Positions 43,435 to 55,612 of a stretch of DNA of 64,000 nt are shown in pieces; position 1 is the stretch's first letter; every line of letters starts with the position of its first letter. The translations under genes were made by a program, and so were the position numbers. Origin of the DNA: an uncultured Bacteroidota bacterium (GTDB taxonomy: Bacteria > Bacteroidota > Bacteroidia > Flavobacteriales > Flavobacteriaceae); assembly GCA_902635965.1 (NCBI GenBank), contig CACPQA010000004.1:1-64000 (forward strand), read 5' to 3'. The notes below the pieces were generated by a model. The model saw only the letters and a list, made by a program, of their open reading frames with translations, ran no database searches and was not told the origin of the DNA.

Positions 43435-44728
43435 AGCGATTAAAAATAAAATTAACGTAATAACTTTAGGATGTTCAAAAAACATTTACGATTCTGAAGT
43501 TCTAATTAGTCATCTTAAAAATGGTGGAAAAGATGTATCTAGTGAGAAAGATGGTAATATCGTAGTAATAAACACTTGTGGCTTTATTAATAGAGCTAAA
43601 GAAGAATCTATAAATACAATTTTAAAAAATGTAAGGAGAAAACAAATTGGTGAAATAGATAAAGTATTCGTAACAGGCTGTTTAAGCGAAAGGTATAAAG
43701 AAGACTTGATAAAGAATATTCCAGAGGTGGATCAATATTTTGGAACTAATGATTTACCTCAATTATTAGAAAGACTTAAGGTTGACTACAAATATAGTTT
43801 GCTTGGAGAAAAACAGAGAATTACACCTAAGCATTATAGTTATTTAAAAATTTCTGAAGGATGTGACAGACCTTGTTCTTTTTGTTCAATTCCATTAATG
43901 CGAGGAAGTCATAAATCAAAAGCTATAGAAGAGTTGATTTTTGAGGCTAAAAATTTAGCTCAAAATGGAGTTAAAGAAATAATTTTAATTGCTCAGGATT
44001 TAACTTATTATGGGATTGATATTTACAAGAGACGAATGCTTGATGTTCTTTTGTCTAAATTATGTCAAGTGGATGGAATAGAATGGATTAGACTTCATTA
44101 TGCATTCCCTACTGGTTTCCCCGAGGAAATTTTAGATGTTATGTCTAAGGAGAAAAAAATTTGTAAATACCTTGATATGCCAATTCAACACATATCTAAT
44201 CATATCCTGAAGTCAATGAAAAGAGGTGCTAGTAAAGAAAAAATTAATTATTTAATAAAAAAAATAAGAGACAAAGTACCAGGAATTGCATTGAGGACTA
44301 CTGTCATGGTAGGATATCCCGGAGAAAAAGAAGAGGATTTCACTGAATTAAAAGATTGGCTTCAAGAAAATAGATTCGAGCGTTTAGGTTGTTTTACCTA
44401 TTCTCATGAAGAAAACACATGCGCTTTTGGTTTAATCGATGACGTATCTGAGGAAGAAAAAGAAAAAAGAGCCGGAGAAATTATGTCTCAGCAGGCAGAG
44501 ATATCTCTCGATATGAATAACAAAAAAATTGATAAAATTTTTAAATGCATAGTAGACAGAGTTGAAGGTAAAAACTTTATTTGCAGAACTGAAATGGATT
44601 CTCCAGATGTTGATAATGAAATTTTAGTGGATGCATCAAAATTTTATCTAAGGCTGGGAGATTTTTGTAAAATTAAAATCATGAAAGTCACAGAGTTTGA
44701 TTTATTTGGTGAACCAGTAAGTAGCTAA
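43424..44728 (+). CDS. rimO: ribosomal protein uS12 methylthiotransferase RimO
   Basis: 434 residues. RimO adds methylthio to the conserved Asp of uS12. The UPF0004 domain has cluster cysteines in 'TLGCSKN', 'INTCGFI' and 'VTGCLSERY'. The radical SAM motif is 'SEGCDRPCSFCSIPLMRG', and 'LDMPIQHISNHILKSMKRG' follows. A C-terminal TRAM-like domain ends in 'TEFDLFGEPV', a RimO-type ending that separates it from MtaB/MiaB. The start overlaps the preceding hydrolase by 11 bp. Confidence 0.95.
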   Translation: MRTKAIKNKINVITLGCSKNIYDSEVLISHLKNGGKDVSSEKDGNIVVINTCGFINRAKEESINTILKNVRRKQIGEIDKVFVTGCLSERYKEDLIKNIPEVDQYFGTNDLPQLLERLKVDYKYSLLGEKQRITPKHYSYLKISEGCDRPCSFCSIPLMRGSHKSKAIEELIFEAKNLAQNGVKEIILIAQDLTYYGIDIYKRRMLDVLLSKLCQVDGIEWIRLHYAFPTGFPEEILDVMSKEKKICKYLDMPIQHISNHILKSMKRGASKEKINYLIKKIRDKVPGIALRTTVMVGYPGEKEEDFTELKDWLQENRFERLGCFTYSHEENTCAFGLIDDVSEEEKEKRAGEIMSQQAEISLDMNNKKIDKIFKCIVDRVEGKNFICRTEMDSPDVDNEILVDASKFYLRLGDFCKIKIMKVTEFDLFGEPVSS

Positions 44729-44776
44729 ATATTAATTTAATTAATACTTTATTAATTTACACTTAAATTAAAATAA

Positions 44777-46369
44777 TTGAAAAAAAACATTGATTTAAAT
44801 AAAACTAGAATTTATTCAGATTTTGTATTTGATTTTTTAAATGGAAATAAAGCCTTAAAAAAATTTTATAATTCAAGTTTTGATCTTAAAAACTTTAAAA
44901 AACAGTTGGAGATGAAGAAAAGTTTTTCTTTATCGAAGAGAAATGTTTTGGTAAAGGAACTATTGTCTCAATACTCGGATATAAAGGACAAAAAAGTCTT
45001 AAAAAACATCAATCTTTTGTCAAAAGAGTCAACTTTTACAATAACTACTGGACACCAGCTTAGTATTTTAACTGGTCCGATATTTTTTATATACAAAATA
45101 ATTAGTGTTATAAACATGTGCGTAAAACTGAAAAGAGAATATCCTAAAAATAATTTTATCCCTGTTTTTTGGTTAGCTTCTGAAGACCATGATTTTGAAG
45201 AAATATCCGAGGTCTATTTTAGAGATAAAAAAATAAATTATTTAACAAAATCTAAAGGCTCCGTAGGCAGAATGAAGTTAGATGAAATTAGTGTTTTTTT
45301 AGATCAAATATTAAGTTATTTCCCTACAAATAATTTGGCTAATAAAATTAAAAAAATGATTAAATCTGCCTACAAATATATCTTTACATTAGCTAAAGCG
45401 ACTAGAAATTTAGTTCATCAATTATTTGGAGATAAAGGGCTTATTATAATTGATCCAGATTCTCATAATCTTAAAAAAGTATTTGCCTCCTACATGGAAG
45501 ACGAGTTGATTAATAATACATGTCAACGATGTGTAAATAAAACTTTAAAGAGTATAAAGAAGAATTACTCAGAAAAATATATTCCTCAGGTAAATCCGAG
45601 AGAAATTAATTTATTTTATTTAAAGGTGAATTCAAGACAAAGAATTATTAGAAAAGGGTCAAAATACATTCTTTCTGATAAAAATGTTTCCCTACAAGAA
45701 ATGTTAAATGAGCTTAATAAATGCCCAGAAAATTTTTCTCCAAATGTTTTGATGCGGCCCTTATATCAAGAAGTAATTCTACCAAATCTTTGCTACATAG
45801 GAGGACCAAGTGAAATGTCTTATTGGTTGCAGCTTAAAAATTTTTTTGACTACCATGGTGTTGTATTTCCAATTATTAATCCCCGTGCGTCTGTCTTGCT
45901 TTTAACACAAAAAATGAGAAGAAAAATCAATAAATATTTAATAAATGAGAATGAAATTTTTCTTAAAGAAAATGAATTTATCAATCTAAATATTAAAAAG
46001 CATAGTGAAATTGATATTAATTTAAATTACTTAAAAGATGCCCTAAACAAGCAGTTTGAAGTTTTGGATGGTATAGTTAAAGTAACAGACTCTTCATTTC
46101 TGGGAGCTGTAAACGCACAAAAGAGAAAACAATTTAATGGAATTGACAAACTAGAAAAAAGATTATTAAAGGCTCAAAAAAGGAAAATGATTTCCATTAA
46201 AAATGATTTAACATATATCTATAAAGAAGTCAACCCTGATAATATTTTTCAAGAAAGAAAAATCAATTTTATAGACTTTTACCTTCACTATGGTGATACT
46301 TTTTTTGAAAATTTGTTTAGTAACATTGATTTATTTGAAAAAAAGTTTTTAGTTCTTGACATAAAATAA
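44777..46369 (+). CDS. bshC: BshC, bacillithiol biosynthesis cysteine-adding enzyme
   Basis: 530 residues, the family's length. It has 'FTITTGHQLSILTGPIFFIYKIIS', 'IPVFWLASEDHDFEEIS', 'FGDKGLIIIDPD' and 'YIGGPSEMSYWLQLKNFFDYHGVVFPIINPR', all hallmarks of BshC. It adds Cys to glucosaminyl-malate, the last step in bacillithiol, the low-molecular-weight thiol of many Bacteroidota. The start is TTG at 44777; the next Met is about residue 46, too far in to be the start. No bshA or bshB is nearby. It is 48 bp after rimO and 50 bp before guaA. Confidence 0.94.
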   Translation: MKKNIDLNKTRIYSDFVFDFLNGNKALKKFYNSSFDLKNFKKQLEMKKSFSLSKRNVLVKELLSQYSDIKDKKVLKNINLLSKESTFTITTGHQLSILTGPIFFIYKIISVINMCVKLKREYPKNNFIPVFWLASEDHDFEEISEVYFRDKKINYLTKSKGSVGRMKLDEISVFLDQILSYFPTNNLANKIKKMIKSAYKYIFTLAKATRNLVHQLFGDKGLIIIDPDSHNLKKVFASYMEDELINNTCQRCVNKTLKSIKKNYSEKYIPQVNPREINLFYLKVNSRQRIIRKGSKYILSDKNVSLQEMLNELNKCPENFSPNVLMRPLYQEVILPNLCYIGGPSEMSYWLQLKNFFDYHGVVFPIINPRASVLLLTQKMRRKINKYLINENEIFLKENEFINLNIKKHSEIDINLNYLKDALNKQFEVLDGIVKVTDSSFLGAVNAQKRKQFNGIDKLEKRLLKAQKRKMISIKNDLTYIYKEVNPDNIFQERKINFIDFYLHYGDTFFENLFSNIDLFEKKFLVLDIK

Positions 46370-46419
46370 TTTAATTACCTAATCTCTATTTTGAAGAAAG
46401 ATTAATTGTATTTTTGAGA

Positions 46420-47946
46420 ATGGAATCCAAGGTATTAATTATTGATTTCGGGTCTCAATATACCCAACTAATTGCTAGAAGAGTCAGAGAGCTAAATGTT
46501 TATTGTGAAATATTTAGTTATGATAATCTCCCAAAAAAAATATTGGAATACAGTGCTGTAATTTTATCAGGTTCTCCTTTTTCCGTGCATTCTAAAAATG
46601 CTCCTAAAATTGACATTACAAAAATTAAGGGAAATCTTCCTATTCTAGGAATTTGCTATGGTGCACAATTTTTAGCCAATTATTATGGGGGAGTGGTAGG
46701 AAAATCCTCCAGCAGAGAATATGGAAGAGCGAAATTAGTTATTTATGACTCTAGTAACTTACTAGATGGTTTTAAAAATGAATCTCAAGTTTGGATGAGT
46801 CATGCAGACACAATAAATAAATTACCCTTTGGTTCTGAAAAGTTAGCTAGTACTGAGGATGTAAATAATGCTGCTTTTAAATTCAAGTCTGAACACACTT
46901 TCGCTATTCAATTTCATCCTGAGGTTTATCACACTGCTTTTGGTATTAAACTTTTAGAAAATTTCTTAGTTAAAATATCTAAAATAAAACAAACATGGAC
47001 TCCAGATTCATTCATTAAAATGACAGTTAAAAAAATTAAGTACAAGATTAAAAAAGATAAAGTTATTTTGGGATTATCAGGAGGAGTTGATTCTTCAGTC
47101 GCTGCTATTCTAATTAATAAAGCTATTGGTGATGATTTAATATGTGTTTTTGTCAATAATGGTCTTTTAAGAAAAGGCGAGTTTGAAAGTGTATTGAGTC
47201 AGTATAAAAATATGGGACTTAATATTATAGGTGTTGACAAATCAAAACAATTTTTAAATAATTTAAAAGGTGTTACCGATCCAGAAGAAAAGAGAAAAAT
47301 TATTGGTAATACCTTCATTGATGTTTTTGATGAAGAAGCTAAAAAAATCAAAAATGTAGAATGGCTAGCCCAAGGAACAATATATCCAGACGTAATAGAA
47401 TCACAATCAGTAAAGGGTCCATCAGCAACAATAAAATCCCACCACAATGTTGGTGGTTTACCTGACTTTATGAAACTGAAAATCATAGAGCCTCTCAGGA
47501 TGCTTTTTAAAGACGAAGTGAGAAGAGTGGGTAAAACATTAAAAATAGACGATTCTATTTTGGGTCGTCATCCTTTTCCTGGTCCAGGACTTGGCATACG
47601 GATTTTAGGAGACATAACTTTTGAAAAAGTAAGTTTATTACAAGAAGTAGACTCGATTTTTATAAATAGTTTGAAAGAGGAGGGATTATATGACACAATT
47701 TGGCAAGCCGGTGCAATTTTATTACCAGTACAGAGTGTTGGTGTCATGGGTGATGAAAGAACATATGAAAAATGTGTTGTTTTAAGAGCCGTCAGCTCTA
47801 CTGACGGTATGACTGCAGATTGGATTAATTTACCCTATGAATTTCTTCAAAAAGTTTCAAACAAAATAATCAATAATGTAATAGGTGTTAATAGAGTTGT
47901 TTATGATGTTAGTTCTAAACCACCATCTACAATAGAATGGGAGTAG
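46420..47946 (+). CDS. guaA: GMP synthase (glutamine-hydrolysing)
   Basis: 508 residues from ATG at 46420 ('[21 protein letters not shown]'); a TTG two codons earlier is less likely. The class I glutaminase has nucleophile Cys in 'GICYGAQFL' and the His-x-Glu pair in 'QFHPEVYHT'. The ATP-pyrophosphatase P-loop is '[13 protein letters not shown]', and the C-terminal dimerisation domain has '[11 protein letters not shown]'. It converts XMP to GMP. It ends 1 bp before the LysM gene. Confidence 0.96.
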   Translation: MESKVLIIDFGSQYTQLIARRVRELNVYCEIFSYDNLPKKILEYSAVILSGSPFSVHSKNAPKIDITKIKGNLPILGICYGAQFLANYYGGVVGKSSSREYGRAKLVIYDSSNLLDGFKNESQVWMSHADTINKLPFGSEKLASTEDVNNAAFKFKSEHTFAIQFHPEVYHTAFGIKLLENFLVKISKIKQTWTPDSFIKMTVKKIKYKIKKDKVILGLSGGVDSSVAAILINKAIGDDLICVFVNNGLLRKGEFESVLSQYKNMGLNIIGVDKSKQFLNNLKGVTDPEEKRKIIGNTFIDVFDEEAKKIKNVEWLAQGTIYPDVIESQSVKGPSATIKSHHNVGGLPDFMKLKIIEPLRMLFKDEVRRVGKTLKIDDSILGRHPFPGPGLGIRILGDITFEKVSLLQEVDSIFINSLKEEGLYDTIWQAGAILLPVQSVGVMGDERTYEKCVVLRAVSSTDGMTADWINLPYEFLQKVSNKIINNVIGVNRVVYDVSSKPPSTIEWE

Positions 47947-47947
47947 T

Positions 47948-49675
47948 ATGAAGTTGAGATTATTTTTTTTCTTTTTTTTGATATTCGGATTTATTTCATT
48001 TTCTCAAATCACACCGGATAGATTTATTGTTCACAAAGTAAAGAAAAAAGAAACTCTATATTCTTTATCAAAAATCTATAATATTTCAATTGAAACTATC
48101 AAAGAGTACAACCCATTAATTGATAAGATTGGTCTAAAAAGAAAAATGAAATTGCAAATACCATTTTTTAAAAATAAGCCAAGTACAGTGGACAAGCCAG
48201 TGTTGGTTAGTTATAAAAAGCATATTGTAAAACCAAAAGAAACAAAGTGGAGATTAGCGTACGAATACGGACTTAAAATTAGTGAATTAGAAAAAATTAA
48301 CCCTGAAATAGTTAGTGGATTAAAGATAGGACAGCAAATATTGTTACCTACAGGAAAAGATACTATAGTCAATGATTTTGAAAATGAACTTAATTACTAT
48401 CAAGTCAAGTTGAATGAAAATATATCTCAATTAAGTCAAAAAATCGGAATTTCTAAAGATAGTTTAATAGCATATAATCCAAGTTTAATAAATAACCGTC
48501 TCCAAGCAGAGATGATATTAAAAATACCAGATGAGTTTACAGGGAATTTTGATATAAAAAACGGCTTGCTATCTGAGAGAATTTCCCTTAAAGACTCCTT
48601 TTTTTCAAATAATTATCTGCAATTGGTCTGTTTTTTACCTTTTAAAGTCAGAGAAATAGAATTTGATTCTGTTAAAAAAACGAACGCTAAGCTTTCTAAA
48701 AGAAATTTACATACCATTTCCACCGACTTCTATTTTGGTATGGAAATGGCAAAAGAATTTTGTGATTCAATTGGAATCAAAACAAAAATTAAGGTTATTG
48801 ATACACAAAACGATTTAAGTGTTATTGACGAAAAGATATCTTCAATTAAATGGGAAGGAATAAATGCTATCATCGGGCCCTTGATCCCCAAAAACTTTGA
48901 TTTTTTTTCAAAAAACAGTCAAATATCTGATGTACCTATTATTTCTCCGTTATCCACCAAAGAAATAGCTGGAGAAAAAAATGTTTTTCAATCAGTTGGT
49001 CGGTTAAAAAGATTGAGAAAGGTAATGATGAACTACATAAAAAATCAAATAGATACGACCCAAAACCTGCTTGTCATCACAGATAGTATAAATTTTAAAG
49101 TTGCAAACCAATTTAAAAATACTTTTCCAGATGCGCATTTTGTAGAATCTGAAAAAGGTGGATTTGTAATACCTGAGTTAATAGATTCACTTTTGGTTGA
49201 TTCATTAAAAAATCAAGTTATTTTTGAATCACAAAACCTAGGCCTTGCTGCAAATGTTACATCATTACTGAACTCACAGGTTGGAAAGAATCGTGATGTT
49301 CACCTTTATTCAAGTTTAAGAACAGCAATTTATGATAACATAAATATTTCGAGAAAACACTTGGGTAATATTAAATTCACTTACCTAAATGATAATTTTC
49401 CAAGGGAGACAATAGAAAGGAAAAAATTCAAAGACAAATTTTTAAAAAAATATGGAGATTATCCATCGAAGGAAAGCTATCGTGCTTTCGATGTCACTTT
49501 GGATGTGATATTAAGATTGGCTTATCAAAACAAAATATTCAGTAATAAAATAGAAGAAACAAATTACATTGAAAATAAATTCAAATATTTGCCTGACAAA
49601 GGTGGTGGTTATTCTAATTTTGGATTTTATATTCTTCAAAACAAAGATTATGATATAATAGAAATCAAGAAATAA
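47948..49675 (+). CDS. LysM-repeat protein with a periplasmic-receptor-like C-terminal domain
   Basis: 575 residues. The signal peptide is residues 1-20 (poly-Phe core, 'FISFSQ'). Three LysM modules follow: about 26-72 ('HKVKKKETLYSLSKIYNIS'), 92-136 ('IVKPKETKWRLAYEYGL') and 148-195 ('YQVKLNENISQLSQKIGI'). From about 215 to the end there is a domain resembling type 1 substrate-binding proteins ('INAIIGPLIPKNF', 'IISPLSTKEI', 'SYRAFDVTLDVILRLAY'). It is likely periplasmic and bound to peptidoglycan. The same layout between guaA and pyrG is familiar in Flavobacteriia, but the function is not established. Confidence 0.85.
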   Translation: MKLRLFFFFFLIFGFISFSQITPDRFIVHKVKKKETLYSLSKIYNISIETIKEYNPLIDKIGLKRKMKLQIPFFKNKPSTVDKPVLVSYKKHIVKPKETKWRLAYEYGLKISELEKINPEIVSGLKIGQQILLPTGKDTIVNDFENELNYYQVKLNENISQLSQKIGISKDSLIAYNPSLINNRLQAEMILKIPDEFTGNFDIKNGLLSERISLKDSFFSNNYLQLVCFLPFKVREIEFDSVKKTNAKLSKRNLHTISTDFYFGMEMAKEFCDSIGIKTKIKVIDTQNDLSVIDEKISSIKWEGINAIIGPLIPKNFDFFSKNSQISDVPIISPLSTKEIAGEKNVFQSVGRLKRLRKVMMNYIKNQIDTTQNLLVITDSINFKVANQFKNTFPDAHFVESEKGGFVIPELIDSLLVDSLKNQVIFESQNLGLAANVTSLLNSQVGKNRDVHLYSSLRTAIYDNINISRKHLGNIKFTYLNDNFPRETIERKKFKDKFLKKYGDYPSKESYRAFDVTLDVILRLAYQNKIFSNKIEETNYIENKFKYLPDKGGGYSNFGFYILQNKDYDIIEIKK

Positions 49676-49688
49676 TATTTAGTTTTAA

Positions 49689-51365
<1,677 letters not shown>

Positions 51366-51366
51366 T

Positions 51367-53181
51367 ATGGAAGAGAAAAAATTAGATCCATATCAACTAA
51401 TCGGATTTGTTTTAATTGCTCTAATTATGACTTGGATGCTTATGCGTCAACAAGAACAAAATTTAAATAATCAGGCTGAGGATAAATTAGAAAACAAAAG
51501 TCTTATTGAATCTGAAAATCAGTTACTGAACCAAAATTCTAAACAAACAAATAAAGAATCAGTTGATCTTGAAAATTTTGCTTTTGAGAGTAAAAAAGAG
51601 GAAAAGTTTTATGAACTGAAAAACAATTTGATTAAAATATTTATTTCTAATAGAGGTGGACAAATTACTAAAGCAAATCTTATAAATTTTGAGAATTACC
51701 TAGAAGAACCACTCAATTTAGTGGACAACAACCAAACTACGAATTTGGTCTTTAAACTAAAAGATGGAAGACAAATCAATACATCCAAATTGAACTTTGA
51801 AATAAATAAAAACAAATCTAAAAATGGGATATTAACAATGCGAGCTTATTTTAACCAAGAAAAATGGATAGAATTTCAATACTCACTGTCACCCGATTCT
51901 TATTTATTAGATTACAGTATAACTTCTTCAAACTTGCAAAGTTTTGTTGACGCCTCAGAGATAAATAAACTCGAATGGAGTTTAAAATCATTCAGAAACT
52001 CCAGAAGTGTGGAGTATGAAAATAGATATACTGAACTTACTTATGGATACGAAAATGGTAAAGTAAATGAACTTAGTATTTCCGGTAATGATGAAGAAAA
52101 AGTTGATGAAATTCAGTGGATAAGTTACAAACAACATTTTTTTAATTCCATACTAATTCCACATAAAAAAATTAGCAATGTATTTCTCAAATCTGAAAAT
52201 CTAGTTCAGTCTGAGGATAAAAAAGAAAAATATACAAAGTTTTATAGTTCCGTAATTCCACTTAAAGGAGGTGGAGATTTTGATTTTAAATTTCAATGGT
52301 ATTTTGGCCCCTCTCAATATTCTACACTTTCGAATTACAACATAGGTATTGAGAAAAGTGTAAACTATGGCTGGGGTATTTTTGGGTGGATTAATAAATA
52401 TATTTTTATTCCTCTATTTAATTTTATAAGCTCTTTTATGCCATTTGGTATTTCAATAATTATAATGACTATTATAGTAAGGCTAGCGATGTCGCCTGTA
52501 ACATATCGGTCATATGTCTCTCAAGTCAAGATGAAAATATTAAGACCCGAAATAGAGGAGATAAATAAAAAGTTTTCAAAAGATGCTGTTAAAAGGCAAC
52601 AAGAGACAATGTCTCTTTATTCACGAGCTGGCGCAAATCCTATGTCGGGTTGTTTGCCAGCGTTAGTTCAGTTACCAGTGTTTTATGCGTTATTTAGTTT
52701 TTTCCCAGTCGCATTCGCTTTAAGGCAAAAAAGTTTTTTATGGGCTGATGATTTGTCATCATATGATTCTATTTTAGAATTACCGTTTAATATACCTTTT
52801 TACGGAGATCACATAAGTTTATTTCCGATTTTAGCATCTGTAGCAATTTTTATTTACACGATGATGACAATGGGACAACAACAACCACCTCCACAGCCTG
52901 GAATGCCAAACATGAAATTTATTATGTATTTAATGCCTTTAATGATGCTTTTTTTCTTTAACAATTACTCAAGTGGTCTGAGTTTATACTATTTTGTGTC
53001 AAATTTGTTAACCATACTTTTGATGGTTGTAATCAAAAAATTTGTCGTTAATGAGAGTAAAATCTTACTCCAAATTGAAGAAAACAAAAAGAAACCAAGA
53101 AAAGTATCAGGATTTAGTGCCAGACTTCAAAAGGCAATGGAGCAGGCTGAAAAACAAAAACGTTTAAATAGCAAAAGATAA
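51367..53181 (+). CDS. yidC: YidC membrane protein insertase
   Basis: 604 residues, the long Gram-negative form. It has an N-terminal membrane helix (about 10-25), a large periplasmic domain (about 60-340), and then the conserved core with five membrane segments. The core includes the hydrophilic-groove Arg region 'SIIIMTIIVRLAMSPVTYRSYVSQVKM' and 'GCLPALVQLPVFYALFSFFP'. The C-terminal tail is basic ('KKPRKVSGFSARLQKAMEQAEKQKR'). A Pro/Gln-rich loop 'GQQQPPPQPGMPNMKFIMYLMPL' precedes the last helices, as in other Bacteroidota YidC. It inserts membrane proteins, alone or with Sec. Confidence 0.97.
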   Translation: MEEKKLDPYQLIGFVLIALIMTWMLMRQQEQNLNNQAEDKLENKSLIESENQLLNQNSKQTNKESVDLENFAFESKKEEKFYELKNNLIKIFISNRGGQITKANLINFENYLEEPLNLVDNNQTTNLVFKLKDGRQINTSKLNFEINKNKSKNGILTMRAYFNQEKWIEFQYSLSPDSYLLDYSITSSNLQSFVDASEINKLEWSLKSFRNSRSVEYENRYTELTYGYENGKVNELSISGNDEEKVDEIQWISYKQHFFNSILIPHKKISNVFLKSENLVQSEDKKEKYTKFYSSVIPLKGGGDFDFKFQWYFGPSQYSTLSNYNIGIEKSVNYGWGIFGWINKYIFIPLFNFISSFMPFGISIIIMTIIVRLAMSPVTYRSYVSQVKMKILRPEIEEINKKFSKDAVKRQQETMSLYSRAGANPMSGCLPALVQLPVFYALFSFFPVAFALRQKSFLWADDLSSYDSILELPFNIPFYGDHISLFPILASVAIFIYTMMTMGQQQPPPQPGMPNMKFIMYLMPLMMLFFFNNYSSGLSLYYFVSNLLTILLMVVIKKFVVNESKILLQIEENKKKPRKVSGFSARLQKAMEQAEKQKRLNSKR

Positions 53182-53192
53182 GCTTAGATTAA

Positions 53193-54377
53193 ATGAGCAA
53201 AAAAGTAATTGTAGCTCTTTCAGGAGGAGTTGATTCAAGTGTTGCAGCTCTTATCTTAAAACAACAAGGGTATCATGTTATTGGAATCTTCATGAAAAAT
53301 TGGCATGACGAATCTGTTACCATTTCAAATGAATGTCCATGGCTGGAAGATAGTAACGATGCTTTGATTATAAGTGAAAAATTAGGAATTCCATTCCAGG
53401 TTATTGATTTAAGTAAAGAGTACAAAAAAAGAATTGTGGATTATATGTTTCAAGAATACAAAGTAGGCAGAACACCTAACCCTGATATTTTGTGTAATAA
53501 AGAGATCAAGTTTGATATTTTCCTTTCGAAAGCTGAATCACTTGGTGTGGATTACATCGCAACTGGCCACTATTGTAGAAAAAAAGAATCAAAAAAAGGA
53601 AATAAAACAATTTATCAGTTATTAGAGGGTAAAGATAAAACCAAGGACCAGTCGTACTTTTTATGTCAGCTAAATCAAATTCAATTATCAAAAGTTTTGT
53701 TCCCTATTGGGGATTTAAACAAAACTGATGTAAGAAAAATAGCAAAGGAAAATAGCCTTATAACTGCAAATAAAAAAGACTCTCAAGGCTTATGTTTTGT
53801 TGGTAAAATAAAATTACCAGAATTTCTTCAACAAAAATTAAAAATTAAAAAAGGCAAAATAATCAAAGTATCACCAGACGAAAAGATATTCAAGAAAGTT
53901 TTGAATAATAAAGCTGAAAACTTCCTTAAAAGATCTGTTGAAAAGTATAAATATTCTGAATCAGATGGGGAAACGATTGGTTATCATGATGGAGCTCATT
54001 TTTTTACTATTGGCCAAAGAAAAGGGTTACAACTTGGAGGATTTAAAAATCCTTTGTTTGTTATTGAAATAGATGTGAAAAAAAATATTATTTATGTAGG
54101 TGAAGGAAAAAACCATCCAGGATTGTACCGACAAGGCCTACTAATTAAACATAAAGATATTCACTGGGTAAGACCAGATTTAAAAATTGATTTGAACTCA
54201 TCTGAAAAAATATTAGCCCGAATAAGATATAGGCAGCCTTTGAAACGAGCAGAAATATTTTGTTGTCAAGAAGGGATTTACTTGATTTTTAATAAAAAAC
54301 AAAAGGCGATATCGAGTGGCCAATTTGCCGCATGGTACAAAGGGAACGAATTAATTGGCTCTGGTGTTATTTACTGA
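53193..54377 (+). CDS. mnmA: tRNA 2-thiouridine(34) synthase MnmA
   Basis: 394 residues. The PP-loop ATPase motif '[15 protein letters not shown]' is at the N-terminus. The two catalytic cysteines are in 'PNPDILCNKEIKFD' (about residue 107) and 'DSQGLCFVG' (about residue 207). 'FFTIGQRKGLQLGG' and the C-terminal barrel 'ARIRYRQPLKRAEI' complete the family pattern. It thiolates U34 of Lys, Glu and Gln tRNAs. It starts 11 bp after yidC, and its last 27 bp overlap lysA tail to tail. Confidence 0.96.
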   Translation: MSKKVIVALSGGVDSSVAALILKQQGYHVIGIFMKNWHDESVTISNECPWLEDSNDALIISEKLGIPFQVIDLSKEYKKRIVDYMFQEYKVGRTPNPDILCNKEIKFDIFLSKAESLGVDYIATGHYCRKKESKKGNKTIYQLLEGKDKTKDQSYFLCQLNQIQLSKVLFPIGDLNKTDVRKIAKENSLITANKKDSQGLCFVGKIKLPEFLQQKLKIKKGKIIKVSPDEKIFKKVLNNKAENFLKRSVEKYKYSESDGETIGYHDGAHFFTIGQRKGLQLGGFKNPLFVIEIDVKKNIIYVGEGKNHPGLYRQGLLIKHKDIHWVRPDLKIDLNSSEKILARIRYRQPLKRAEIFCCQEGIYLIFNKKQKAISSGQFAAWYKGNELIGSGVIY

Positions 54378-55595
54378 TTTTATTAAAATCTCACTGTCTA
54401 ACTCAACTTGATTACGAATTAAGTCATCAAATTTTTCTTCTTTTCTGATAAGGTGGGCTTCATCATCAATCCAAAGAATTTCTTTTGGTCTGTATCTAGA
54501 ATTATAATTACTAGACATAGAAAAACAATATGCTCCAGCATTTTTAAAAACAAGATAATCACCTTCTTTAATTCCGCTTATTTTTCGATTGCTTCCAAAT
54601 GTGTCGGTCTCACAAATGTAGCCTACTACTGAATAAAATCTTTGTTCCCCTGACGGATTAGACAAGTTTTCAATTTCATGATAGGAGCCATAAAACATTG
54701 GTCTAATAAGATGATTAAATCCACTTTCTACTTGAGCAAATACAGTAGAAGTAGTCTGTTTTACAGAATTGACTTTACTCACAAAGTATCCTGCCTCACT
54801 TACTAAATACTTCCCAGGCTCAAAAACCAGAGTTAAATCGTAACCGTAATCTCTACAAAACTCATTAAATCTAATACTTAATTTTTCTCCCAGTTCCTCG
54901 ATGTTAGTTTCAATATCTCCTTTTTTGTATGGAACTTTGAATCCAGAACCAAAATCTATAAATGATAATTTTTTAAATTTTCTAGCAGTGCTAAATAGAA
55001 TTTCAGATGCGTGCAAGAAAACTTCAATATCTAAAATATCACTACCAGTATGCATATGAATACCATTTATATTCATTTTAGTATTTTCAACGATCCTAAG
55101 TAAATGAGGTATTTGATGTATTGATATTCCAAATTTCGAATCAATATGACCTACAGAAATATTATTGTTTCCTCCCGCCATAACATGAGGGTTTATTCTT
55201 ATACAAACTGGAACGGAAGGGTGTTTATTACCAAATTGTTCCAACATTGCGAGGTTGTCAATATTTATTTGAGCCCCGTATGATACAACTTTTTCTATTT
55301 CATCTATGGAAACACCGTTTGGTGTGTAAATAATATTTTTAGGATTAAAGCCTGCTTTAAGTCCTAGTTCCACCTCTTGCAATGATACCGTGTCAAGACC
55401 AGCTCCAAGATTGTTTAGGTATTTTAAAATATTAATATTGCTAAGTGCTTTTGCTGCATAATTAATGCTTAGATTTTTCACACTTTTAAAAGCTGATTCA
55501 AGTTTATTATATTGATTTTGTATTTTTTCAGCGTCATAAATATATACAGGACCACCAAAATCTTCAGCAATTTTTAATAATTGATGATTTTTCAT
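54351..55595 (-). CDS. lysA: diaminopimelate decarboxylase
   Basis: 414 residues, fold type III PLP enzyme. The PLP-Lys is in 'INYAAKALSNINIL' (about residue 48). 'HMHTGSDI' and 'FIDFGSGFKVPY' are in the barrel, with 'FEPGKYLVSEAG' and 'CETDTFGSNRKI' (active-site Cys) in the beta domain. It catalyses the last step of lysine synthesis. It is a stand-alone enzyme, not fused to aspartokinase. It has a good Bacteroidota promoter with a palindrome in the spacer. Confidence 0.95.
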   Translation of the reverse strand: MKNHQLLKIAEDFGGPVYIYDAEKIQNQYNKLESAFKSVKNLSINYAAKALSNINILKYLNNLGAGLDTVSLQEVELGLKAGFNPKNIIYTPNGVSIDEIEKVVSYGAQINIDNLAMLEQFGNKHPSVPVCIRINPHVMAGGNNNISVGHIDSKFGISIHQIPHLLRIVENTKMNINGIHMHTGSDILDIEVFLHASEILFSTARKFKKLSFIDFGSGFKVPYKKGDIETNIEELGEKLSIRFNEFCRDYGYDLTLVFEPGKYLVSEAGYFVSKVNSVKQTTSTVFAQVESGFNHLIRPMFYGSYHEIENLSNPSGEQRFYSVVGYICETDTFGSNRKISGIKEGDYLVFKNAGAYCFSMSSNYNSRYRPKEILWIDDEAHLIRKEEKFDDLIRNQVELDSEILIKSVNNTRAN

Positions 55596-55612
55596 TTTAC
55601 TAAATTCAAGTG

